A stretch of 17,196 nucleotides of DNA from RGIG9114 sp045592865 (GTDB lineage: Bacteria > Bacillota > Clostridia > Oscillospirales > JAGBHD01), in assembly GCA_045592865.1 (NCBI GenBank), contig JAZNVP010000034.1, positions 1-17,196 on the forward strand. The letters run 5' to 3'. Shown piece after piece: positions 1-5,716 of this stretch; positions within the stretch are counted from its first letter, which is position 1, and each line of letters opens with the position of its first letter. The notes beneath the pieces were generated by a model that did no database searches, had not been told where the DNA came from, and was given only the letters and a program-made list of their open reading frames with translations. Position numbers and translations under genes: made by a program.

Positions 1-34
1 GAAAAAGACGATTGCTTTTGCAATCGTCTTTTTC
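1..34. terminator. Perfect hairpin terminator, bidirectional
   Basis: A perfect 15-bp inverted repeat (arms 1-15 and 20-34) with a TTTT loop ends in a T run on both strands. On the minus strand it lies directly after tRNA-Tyr, so it should end the tRNA transcript. On the plus strand it may also end a gene lying left of the window. Confidence 0.85.
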
Positions 35-35
35 T

Positions 36-121
36 TGGTGGGAGAGGGTGGGTTCGGACCATCGAAGCTAAATAGCAACAGATTTACAGTCTGCCCCCTT
101 TGGCCACTCGGGAACTCTCCC
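36..121 (-). tRNA. tRNA-Tyr (GTA)
   Basis: Read on the minus strand, this is an 86-nt class II tRNA with a long variable arm, as expected for bacterial tRNA-Tyr. The acceptor stem pairs GGGAGAG (121-115) with CTCTCCC (46-40), the discriminator is A, and the CCA tail is encoded (38-36). The anticodon loop reads ACTGTAAAT, giving anticodon GTA. It lies 4 bases downstream of tRNA-Thr and should share its transcript. Confidence 0.95.
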
Positions 122-125
122 ATAT

Positions 126-201
126 TGGAGCTGGATGACGGACTTGAACCCCCGACCTGCTGATTACAAATCAGCTGCTCTACCAACTGAGCTAATCCAG
201 C
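126..201 (-). tRNA. tRNA-Thr (TGT)
   Basis: A 76-nt minus-strand tRNA. The acceptor stem is GCTGGAT (201-195) paired with ATCCAGC (136-130), followed by discriminator T and an encoded CCA (128-126). The D-arm (TAGCTCAGTTGGTAGAGC), T-arm (GGGGGTTCAAGTCC) and anticodon stem with loop TTTGTAA are all present, giving anticodon TGT. It is the first gene of a two-tRNA transcript. Confidence 0.96.
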
Positions 202-222
202 ATGTTTACCAGCGACTTTTAT

Positions 223-251
223 ATTATACTGAAAAGGTTACTGGTTGTCAA
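223..251 (-). promoter_or_regulatory. Consensus promoter of the tRNA-Thr/Tyr operon
   Basis: On the minus strand an exact TTGACA (-35, 251-246) is separated by 17 bp from an exact TATAAT (-10, 228-223), about 21 bp upstream of the tRNA-Thr 5' end. An exact consensus housekeeping promoter is typical for stable RNA genes. Confidence 0.9.
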
Positions 252-300
252 GCGATTTTTTAAAATAATTAAATGAATTTTTCTGAGCAGGGAAAGGGCG

Positions 301-1107
301 TTAATTATCGTATCTTTCGAAGACTTTCTTTACATATTCTCTAGGCGTAACGCCGTTTATCTTTTTAAAAGCATAACTGAAATACGACTGTGAAGAAAAT
401 CCGCATTCTTCGGAAATCTGGGTGAGGGTATAGTCGGTCGTAACGAGAAGGTTCTTTGCTTTGTTGATTCTTTGAAGCTCTATAAATGAGTGAAGAGTCA
501 TACCCGTTGAAGTTTTAAAGCAGTTATGAAAGTAAACGGGGCTAAACCCTGCTAAATCTGCAAGGCTTTCAAGAGAAAGATCGGACGTTAGATTGTTCTT
601 TATGTGTTTGTCCGTTCTTTCAATTATTTCATAATTTCTGCCTTTAACCTTTTCCTTGAAGGTCTGCTTTTCTGAGTCGCTGATCAGAATATGAATAAGC
701 TCTAAAATCAAACTTTGAATTCTTATCTCATCGGTTTCGAGCCCTTCGTCGTAGTGTTTACATAGTTTGATAAATATTTCTCTGTATTTATCTGCTTTCG
801 TTGTTTTTATGAAAACAGGGCAGTGCATAAGAGCATCATAAAGAGCGCCGCCTCTAAGCATCATATGTATGTAGTAGCATTTGTAGGGAAGCCTTGAATG
901 TCTTAACTGACCGGGTTTTGCGCATATAACGGTGTCGGTTTCAATGGGAGTGTTTTCTTCGTCAATATAAGAAATACCGCCTTTTTCAATTGGCAACTCA
1001 ATTTCGAACATTGTTGTTGTTCGATTGCGTGTAATGGTTTTACCCTTTACAGCGATTTGAGAGTTATAAATGCCTATTGCAACAATTTCCGGAAGCACTA
1101 TATTCAT
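301..1107 (-). CDS. AraC-family transcriptional regulator
   Basis: A 268-residue regulator with the usual AraC layout. The N-terminal half (about 1-150) has no recognised enzymatic motif and is probably a cupin-like ligand-sensing region. The C-terminal domain (about 160-262) has two helix-turn-helix motifs. The first is around SLESLADLAGFSPVYFHNCF (178-197). The second is around TLTQISEECGFSSQSYF (227-243) and ends in the family hallmark GVTPREY (252-258). The ATG follows an AGAGGAGA ribosome site. It is divergent from the dehydratase/GH16/SDR operon with about 110 bp between them. In such arrangements the AraC protein usually activates the neighbouring operon in response to a sugar. The inducer cannot be read from the sequence. 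Confidence 0.9.
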   Translation of the reverse strand: MNIVLPEIVAIGIYNSQIAVKGKTITRNRTTTMFEIELPIEKGGISYIDEENTPIETDTVICAKPGQLRHSRLPYKCYYIHMMLRGGALYDALMHCPVFIKTTKADKYREIFIKLCKHYDEGLETDEIRIQSLILELIHILISDSEKQTFKEKVKGRNYEIIERTDKHIKNNLTSDLSLESLADLAGFSPVYFHNCFKTSTGMTLHSFIELQRINKAKNLLVTTDYTLTQISEECGFSSQSYFSYAFKKINGVTPREYVKKVFERYDN

Positions 1108-1219
1108 ATAAATCTCCTCTTAAATAGTAAGAAATCTAATAATTAAGTTAATAATTTGCTATTAATATGATAATAAACATTATAAAATATAATCAAAGAC
1201 TTGTCAAATGGAGGTTAAT
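1108..1219. promoter_or_regulatory. Divergent control region, AraC gene / sugar operon
   Basis: An AT-rich gap between divergent genes. Rightward, a TATAAT (1188-1193) has no good -35 at 17 bp, which would fit an activator-dependent promoter; TTGCTA (1156-1161) is a possible weak -35 for an overlapping -10. Leftward, a weak TTAACT-16-TACTAT pair spans 1151-1124. A near-palindrome at 1138-1156 (core ATTAAGTTAAT, centre 1147) is a candidate AraC site, though AT-rich palindromes arise easily by chance. Confidence 0.4.
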
Positions 1220-2380
1220 ATGAAGGTAACTGATATCAAAACGTTTGTTGTTGACTGTTTCAGAACGAACTGGGTTTTCGTTAAGGTCTATACCGATGAA
1301 GGAATAGACGGTGTCGGGGAAGCAACTCTCGAATATAAAGAAAAGGCACTTTTGGGCGCAGTCGAACATATTAAAGAATATTTAGTCGGTCAAAATCCTC
1401 TTGATATCGAAAAGCATTGGCATAGTATTTACCGTGATGCCTATTGGAGAGGCGGAGCAGTTCTTATGTCGGCTTTATCGGCAGTTGAGATGGCGCTTTG
1501 GGATATCCTCGGTAAAAGCCTTGGAGTTCCCGTGCATCAACTTCTTGGCGGTAAGGTCAACGATAAGGTAAGGATATACGTTAACGGGTGGTTCTCAGGG
1601 GCTAAAGAGCCTCAAGAATTCGCTGAAAAGGCAAGGGATGCTGTGAAGCCCGGGGTAACAGCTTTAAAGTGGGATCCCTTCGGTAAAAGCTATCTCAATA
1701 TTTCAAACGCAGATCTTGAAAAGGCTTTGAACTGTGTTTCTGCGGTAAGAGATGCAGTTGGAGATAAGGTGGATCTATTAATTGAGGGTCACGGCAGATT
1801 TAATATCCCAACTGCCGTTAAAATAGCTAAAGAAGTAGAACCTTTCAAACCTATGTTCTTTGAAGAACCCGTTCCGCCCGACAATCTTGAAGCCTTAAAA
1901 GAGGTTAAAATGCGCTCTGCGGTTGCTATTTCAGCAGGAGAGAGGCTCTATACGAGATGGGATTATAAGAAAATGTTCGATTTAATGGCGGCAGATTATA
2001 TCCAACCCGATATATCTCATGCGGGTGGAATAATGGAACTTAAAAAGATCGCGGCTGAGGCAGAGTGCAGGTATATTCCGTTTGCTCCTCATAACCCCTC
2101 GGGACCCGTTGCAAACGCAGCAACACTTCAACTTGCGGCAACCTGTCCTAATTTTGAAATACTTGAAATTATGTATTCTGACGTTGAATGGCGAAAAGAC
2201 GTTACTAATGAAGAACTCGAGTATAAAGACGGTTATATCACCATACCAAACAAAGCGGGACTCGGAATTGAGATAAACGAAGAAGAGTGCTTAAAGCATC
2301 CGTATAAACCTCACACACTTCGTCACTACACGGGTGCGCTAACCGATATAAGACCGGCAAAGACAGAGTTTTATTTCTAA
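1220..2380 (+). CDS. Enolase-superfamily aldonate dehydratase (gluconate/galactonate type)
   Basis: 386 residues, the normal length for the mandelate racemase / muconate lactonizing branch. It most likely dehydrates a sugar acid to the 2-keto-3-deoxy acid in the cytosol. The N-terminal capping domain is about 1-125, followed by the TIM barrel. Visible residues: KWD at 150-152, EGH at 189-191 (metal ligand E189, with H191), EEP at 215-217 (metal ligand E215), AGER at 240-243 (metal ligand E241), QPD..H at 262-267 and PHNP with H291. This pattern resembles archaeal gluconate dehydratase and DgoD. DgoD has Asp where this protein has E189. I place the start at 1220 because GGAGG (1210-1214) lies five bases upstream; the in-frame ATG at 1208 overlaps that ribosome site. 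First gene of a four-gene operon. The substrate (D-gluconate, D-galactonate or another aldonate) is unresolved. Confidence 0.85.
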   Translation: MKVTDIKTFVVDCFRTNWVFVKVYTDEGIDGVGEATLEYKEKALLGAVEHIKEYLVGQNPLDIEKHWHSIYRDAYWRGGAVLMSALSAVEMALWDILGKSLGVPVHQLLGGKVNDKVRIYVNGWFSGAKEPQEFAEKARDAVKPGVTALKWDPFGKSYLNISNADLEKALNCVSAVRDAVGDKVDLLIEGHGRFNIPTAVKIAKEVEPFKPMFFEEPVPPDNLEALKEVKMRSAVAISAGERLYTRWDYKKMFDLMAADYIQPDISHAGGIMELKKIAAEAECRYIPFAPHNPSGPVANAATLQLAATCPNFEILEIMYSDVEWRKDVTNEELEYKDGYITIPNKAGLGIEINEEECLKHPYKPHTLRHYTGALTDIRPAKTEFYF

Positions 2381-2390
2381 GGAGAAACTT

Positions 2391-3257
2391 ATGAAAAGAT
2401 ATGAAGTTAAGGATCACGCGCCCTCGTATTTGCCTGAAGGTAATTGGAAACTCGTTTGGGCAGATGAGTTCGACGGAAAGGAACTCGACTCAACAAAATG
2501 GAACTTCAGAACTTTCTTTTGGGGTAAAAAATCTCCGACCTTTACCGATGAGGTGTTTTTGGATGGAGAAAGCAGCCTTCATATTCCGCTTATCTTAAAA
2601 GACGGCGTATATAAATCGGCGCATCTGCAGACGGGTGGACTCACCTTCGATATACCGAAAGATACAGACGGTTTCTGGCCGTTCGGAGAGCGTGTTGAAC
2701 ATAAGTTTATGCATAAATTCGGTTTTTATGAAATAAGGTGTAAACTTCCTAAAAATAAAGGTTGGCATGCGGCGTTCTGGCTTCAGGCGTCGGGCATCGG
2801 AAGTCATCCAGATCCTGCGCAGTGCGGTGTGGAATGCGATATTATGGAGAACTACCGCCAACATACAGAGGGAGTTATAATCGGCGGCGTCGGATATGGC
2901 GGATACGGAAAAGAGTCGGTATGGCCGGGCCATTTCAAAGCGCCCTATGTTGAAACCGAAGACGGTTGGCATACCTACGCGGTAGACTGGTCGGAAAATG
3001 GATATATTTTTTACTACGACGGTAAAGAGGTCGGTCGTCAGATGGCGCCCGAGGTTCCTGTTTCCAAGGTAGAACAGTTTATTCTTGTTTCAACCGAATG
3101 CCATGGCTACCACAGAGCCTTCGGTAACGAAAAAGAAGAAGCTTCCCTTGCGGGAGACGCAGATGTTTGGGGAGGTAAACCCGTTCCCGAGCTTTTAGAA
3201 GCAAAGCTTCCGGATGAATTTATTGTCGATTATGTCAGAGTTTTTGACAAAATATAA
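2391..3257 (+). CDS. Glycoside hydrolase family 16, first of a tandem pair
   Basis: 288 residues, essentially a bare GH16 catalytic domain. GH16 enzymes are retaining endo-hydrolases of beta-1,3/1,4 glucans or galactans (laminarin, lichenan, agar, porphyran, carrageenan). The catalytic signature is GVECDIMENY, with E148, D150 and E153 as nucleophile, assisting Asp and acid/base. The start of the sandwich is LVWADEFDG (21-29) and the C-terminal strand is VDYVRVFD (279-286). The N-terminus is hydrophilic (MKRYEVKDH) with no signal peptide, lipobox or carbohydrate-binding module, so the enzyme should stay in the cytosol. It starts 10 bases after the dehydratase stop, with the ribosome site AAGGAG overlapping that stop. 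The linkage cut cannot be decided by eye. Confidence 0.9.
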   Translation: MKRYEVKDHAPSYLPEGNWKLVWADEFDGKELDSTKWNFRTFFWGKKSPTFTDEVFLDGESSLHIPLILKDGVYKSAHLQTGGLTFDIPKDTDGFWPFGERVEHKFMHKFGFYEIRCKLPKNKGWHAAFWLQASGIGSHPDPAQCGVECDIMENYRQHTEGVIIGGVGYGGYGKESVWPGHFKAPYVETEDGWHTYAVDWSENGYIFYYDGKEVGRQMAPEVPVSKVEQFILVSTECHGYHRAFGNEKEEASLAGDADVWGGKPVPELLEAKLPDEFIVDYVRVFDKI

Positions 3258-3270
3258 TAAAGGAGAAAAA

Positions 3271-4149
3271 ATGAAAAGATTTGACGTTAAAGATCACGAG
3301 CCATCTTATCTTCCTGACGGAGAATGGAAGCTCGTTTGGGCAGATGAATTCGACGGCACGGAACTTGACAGAACAAAATGGGATTTTCGCCTTAACTTTT
3401 GGGGTGAACGTTTTGATGCCTACACCGATAAAGGAGTAGTTCTTGACGGTAAAAGCCATATAGAACTTCACAGAACCGAATTCGACGGCAGATACGTTTC
3501 GCCGCAGCTTCAGACGGGTGCAAATTCTTTTGACCACCTTGCTAAATCAAGAGAAAATAATCCTTGGGGGCAGGACGGAATATGGCCGTTAGAGCCTTTG
3601 AAAGAACCTAAGTTTGTCCATAGATACGGTTATTATGAATGCCGTTGTAAATTTCCTGAAGATCCTGAAACGATGTGGTCGGCATTCTGGACGCAGTCCC
3701 CAACTATTGGTGCAAGATTTGAACCTGAATGGTGCGGAGTTGAATCAGATATTATGGAATACTTTCATAAAGGAGAAGCAACAACGGGAAACATTTGCGG
3801 TGGATACGGACAACAATATAAAAAAGATGGTAGAGTTACGTATAATCTTAAAGAAACCGAAGACGGATGGCACTATTTCGGAATGGACTGGGGTCCTGAT
3901 GGATATGTTTTTTATTGTGATGGCGAGGAAGTTTCGCGTTGTAACGAATATGTTTCTCACATCCCTCAGTTTATTTTGCTTACAACGGAAGTTCAGGGTT
4001 ACCGTTCCGTAAAAAGCGGAAAAACCAAGTTGCTTGGCGGCGGAGAGGTTGAAACGCCTCCTTTTGTTATAAAAGGTGATTTTGTCGACGATGCGTTTAT
4101 CGTAGATTTCGTGAGAGTGTTTGACAGGGTGGATGAAAATGAAAAATAA
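3271..4149 (+). CDS. Glycoside hydrolase family 16, second of a tandem pair
   Basis: 292 residues, paralogous to the upstream GH16. The first 40 residues are nearly shared (MKR[FY].VKDH.PSYLP.G.WKLVWADEFDG.ELD.TKW). The substrate-cleft loops differ, including a longer insert near 88-112, so the two enzymes probably cut different linkages or chain lengths. The catalytic motif GVESDIMEYF is intact (E158, D160, E163). There is no signal peptide. I place the start at 3271, five bases after AGGAG (3261-3265); an in-frame ATG at 3214 would lie inside the upstream gene. The last 11 bases overlap the start of the SDR gene, indicating translational coupling. Confidence 0.9.
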   Translation: MKRFDVKDHEPSYLPDGEWKLVWADEFDGTELDRTKWDFRLNFWGERFDAYTDKGVVLDGKSHIELHRTEFDGRYVSPQLQTGANSFDHLAKSRENNPWGQDGIWPLEPLKEPKFVHRYGYYECRCKFPEDPETMWSAFWTQSPTIGARFEPEWCGVESDIMEYFHKGEATTGNICGGYGQQYKKDGRVTYNLKETEDGWHYFGMDWGPDGYVFYCDGEEVSRCNEYVSHIPQFILLTTEVQGYRSVKSGKTKLLGGGEVETPPFVIKGDFVDDAFIVDFVRVFDRVDENEK

Positions 4150-4918
4150 AACGGCTCTTATAACAGGTGCTTGTATTAACACGGGAGTTGCAATAGTTGA
4201 AAAATTCTTGGAAAACGGTTGGAACGTAGTGTTCACGGGTAGAAGCGCCGATTCTGTTCTTGAAGCAGAGAAAAGATACAGAGAAAAGTTTCCAAACGAG
4301 AAAATTAAAGGTGTAGTCCTTAATTCTCTTTGTGAAGACGGTTCAGTAGACGAAGAAGGAGTTAAAGAACTGTTTTTAGCTTTGGATAAAGAAGAAATAT
4401 TTATCGAAACGCTTGTTCTCAATGCCGCAGATCAGGGACTTGGAATTAAAATCTTCGAAAACCCGCTTTCCGATTTTATAAAGGTTATTAACACTAATAT
4501 GGTGTGGAATTACTGTCTTTGCGAAGAGGCAGCGAAAAGGATGAAAGAAGCGGGAAACGGAAGCATTACCTTTATCAATTCCAACACGGCTTACAGAGTT
4601 ATTCCTGACAGAATTGCCTATTCCGCATCAAAAAGCGGTCAGCTCGGAATGATGAGGGCTCTTGCTTTTGACCTTGGTAAATTTAATATTAGGGTCAATG
4701 CGGTCCTTCCCGGTATGATAAAAACGGACAGATGGGAGAAAAATCCAGAGTTTTATAAAAACGTTCCCTCAAGACACACCCCTCTCGGTGAGGTGGCGGT
4801 AGGAAAAGACGTTGCCGATGCCGTCTGGTATTTCACTGAATACGCAAACAATACAACGGGCGCTGAGCTTGTTGTTGACGGCGGAAACACCATTCAGCTT
4901 TATCCTATAATTAAATAA
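4139..4918 (+). CDS. Short-chain dehydrogenase/reductase
   Basis: 259 residues, a classical-length SDR with a Rossmann fold. The cofactor loop reads TGACINTG (9-16), so the middle Gly of the usual TGxxxGxG is Asn14. Arg35 after strand beta-2 (FTGRS) favours NADP(H). NAAD (95-98) replaces NNAG. The catalytic set is present: S148, Y161 and K165 (YSASK), with N118/N120 nearby. The C-terminal VVDGGNTI is typical. I place the start at 4139, six bases after AGGGTGG (4126-4132); ATG 4133 and TTG 4121 are in-frame alternatives. Last gene of the dehydratase/GH16 operon, so a sugar or sugar-acid oxidoreductase role is likely but inferred. It could supply the aldonate to the dehydratase or reduce a keto-sugar. 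Confidence 0.85.
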   Translation: MKNKTALITGACINTGVAIVEKFLENGWNVVFTGRSADSVLEAEKRYREKFPNEKIKGVVLNSLCEDGSVDEEGVKELFLALDKEEIFIETLVLNAADQGLGIKIFENPLSDFIKVINTNMVWNYCLCEEAAKRMKEAGNGSITFINSNTAYRVIPDRIAYSASKSGQLGMMRALAFDLGKFNIRVNAVLPGMIKTDRWEKNPEFYKNVPSRHTPLGEVAVGKDVADAVWYFTEYANNTTGAELVVDGGNTIQLYPIIK

Positions 4919-4920
4919 CA

Positions 4921-4959
4921 AGAGCCGTTCCGACAACAATTTGACGGAACGGCTCTTTA
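4921..4959. terminator. Hairpin terminator after the GH16 operon
   Basis: A perfect 12-bp stem (4921-4932 with 4945-4956, arm AGAGCCGTTCCG) has a 12-nt loop. The T tail is short on the plus strand. It lies between convergent genes (SDR and the minus-strand YddF-like gene) and may act in both directions. Confidence 0.65.
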
Positions 4960-4984
4960 ATCCGTTGTGAACTTATAAAATATT

Positions 4985-5362
4985 TTATTTAAGACGAGTC
5001 AGATATTGACAGTAAACATAAACGTTTTGAATTTTTTTAGCTTCAACACCGTCATCTGCCTTAATTATTGGTTGAGTTTCCGAAGGGGAGATGTATAGTT
5101 TAAATACTATCGCATCCTGACCCGGACTCATATTACGAACTTCCTTGTGGATAAAGTTTCGTTTAGTTATGCCGAGATAATCATAAATTATTGTTTCTAT
5201 TCCATAGTTGTTGAAGCATTGGTAAACATCAACCTCTTCGTGAACATCAAGGATGTGTTTAGCTTCATCGAAAGAAAGGTTGTGGCACATAAACTCTCCT
5301 TCGTTTAAAACAGCGATCGCGCTGTTATTGTCGAGCAGCAATAATGGTAATGACTGATTCAT
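4985..5362 (-). CDS. YddF / STIV-B116-like protein (DUF1874 family candidate)
   Basis: 125 residues, no signal peptide or membrane segment. The central and C-terminal blocks resemble B. subtilis ICEBs1 YddF and the STIV B116 family: LSFDEAK (29-35), YDYLGI, then RNM.PGQDAIVFKLY, ending in YCQYLTRL. DUF1874 includes the AcrIII-1/Crn2 ring nucleases that degrade cyclic tetra-adenylate. Their active-site block is GHxxT followed by LLGI. Here the matching stretch reads FNNYGIETIIYDYLGI, with no His in it. If the homology holds, it is probably not a working ring nuclease. The start is well fixed by AAGGAGGT five bases upstream. The gene stands alone, convergent with the GH16 operon, under a consensus promoter. 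The family call is from memory of motif spacing and needs a profile search. Confidence 0.55.
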   Translation of the reverse strand: MNQSLPLLLLDNNSAIAVLNEGEFMCHNLSFDEAKHILDVHEEVDVYQCFNNYGIETIIYDYLGITKRNFIHKEVRNMSPGQDAIVFKLYISPSETQPIIKADDGVEAKKIQNVYVYCQYLTRLK

Positions 5363-5390
5363 AGTAGACCTCCTTGATTTAATTTATTAC

Positions 5391-5419
5391 ATTATACATA
5401 AAAATATGCAAGATGTCAA
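5391..5419 (-). promoter_or_regulatory. Perfect consensus promoter of the YddF-like gene
   Basis: On the minus strand an exact TTGACA (5419-5414) is 17 bp from an exact TATAAT (5396-5391). The -10 lies about 29 bp upstream of the ATG, and the ribosome site is AAGGAGGT. Together these predict strong expression unless the promoter is repressed. Confidence 0.85.
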
Positions 5420-5432
5420 TAGGAAACTTGCA
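5407..5432. promoter_or_regulatory. Candidate operator around the -35 box of the YddF-like gene
   Basis: A perfect inverted repeat TGCAAG (5407-5412), 14 bp, CTTGCA (5427-5432) encloses the -35 hexamer, with one arm inside the promoter spacer. A third copy, CTGCAAG, is at 5469-5475. A bound dimer would block RNA polymerase. The regulator is unknown. Confidence 0.4.
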
Positions 5433-5520
5433 GAAAACTAACAATTTTAATATGATTTGTTGTTAAATCTGCAAGAATTTATTTTTGATTATTCGAAAAC
5501 ATGTTAATTGTTAATTTTTC

Positions 5521-5549
5521 TTGATAATTAATACAACTCATGCTATAAT
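5521..5549 (+). promoter_or_regulatory. Sigma-A promoter P1 upstream of the PHP operon
   Basis: TTGATA (5521-5526) and TATAAT (5544-5549) with a 17-bp spacer. It would give a 5' leader of about 160 nt before the PHP start, containing the small ORF at 5570-5692. Confidence 0.75.
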
Positions 5550-5569
5550 CAATATGGCGATGGAATAAT

Positions 5570-5692
5570 ATGGAAATTAGAGAAATTAAAAAATTCTACC
5601 TTAACCATCAAGTTTTCTTTATTTTTCATATTCTTTTCATCGTTTTATTATTTTTGGGTATTGTGAATATGCGAAAAATATGGTATAATTAA
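5570..5692 (+). CDS. Possible 40-residue single-span membrane peptide
   Basis: The ORF starts with ATG 21 bp after the -10 of promoter P1 and ends at TAA 5690-5692. The predicted peptide has a charged N-terminus (MEIREIKKFYLNHQ), a 19-20 residue hydrophobic stretch (about residues 15-33) and a basic end (MRKIWYN), which is the plan of a small membrane protein. Against it, the ribosome site is weak, its 3' end overlaps promoter P2, and T-rich DNA readily produces Phe/Leu/Ile runs by chance. It resembles no family I recognise. Confidence 0.25.
   Translation: MEIREIKKFYLNHQVFFIFHILFIVLLFLGIVNMRKIWYN
5661..5689 (+). promoter_or_regulatory. Proximal promoter P2 of the PHP operon
   Basis: TTGTGA (5661-5666), a 17-bp spacer and TATAAT (5684-5689), with an extended -10 (TGGTATAAT). 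It lies 28 bp before the PHP start codon. Confidence 0.65.
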
Positions 5693-5716
5693 CAAAAATA
5701 TATAAAGGAATATGGT

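Larger units (their letters stand above)
5363..5716. other. 354-bp intergenic regulatory region
   Basis: An AT-rich gap between divergent genes. It holds the leftward consensus promoter and its candidate operator (5391-5475), a rightward TTGATA/TATAAT promoter (5521-5549), a possible 40-codon membrane-peptide ORF (5570-5692) and a second rightward promoter (5661-5689) just ahead of the PHP gene. I see no structured riboswitch or tRNA here. Confidence 0.6.

Noticed and set aside
36..201. tRNA-linked integration site of a genomic island
   Set aside because: No integrase gene or direct repeat of a tRNA 3' end was seen within the window.
2595..2972. 125-residue minus-strand ORF inside the first GH16 gene
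   Set aside because: Antisense shadow of a gene with intact catalytic motifs; no supporting features.
3214..3270. Longer N-terminus for the second GH16 gene
   Set aside because: It would overlap the upstream gene by 44 bases, whereas ATG 3271 has AGGAG at proper spacing and gives an N-terminus matching its paralogue.
3745..4422. 225-residue minus-strand ORF across the GH16/SDR junction
   Set aside because: It lies antisense to two well-supported genes, has no recognisable domain and has skewed composition.
4985..5362. Calling the DUF1874-like gene an anti-CRISPR (AcrIII-1)
   Set aside because: The His-containing motif needed for ring nuclease activity is not visible, and there is no phage or CRISPR context in the window.
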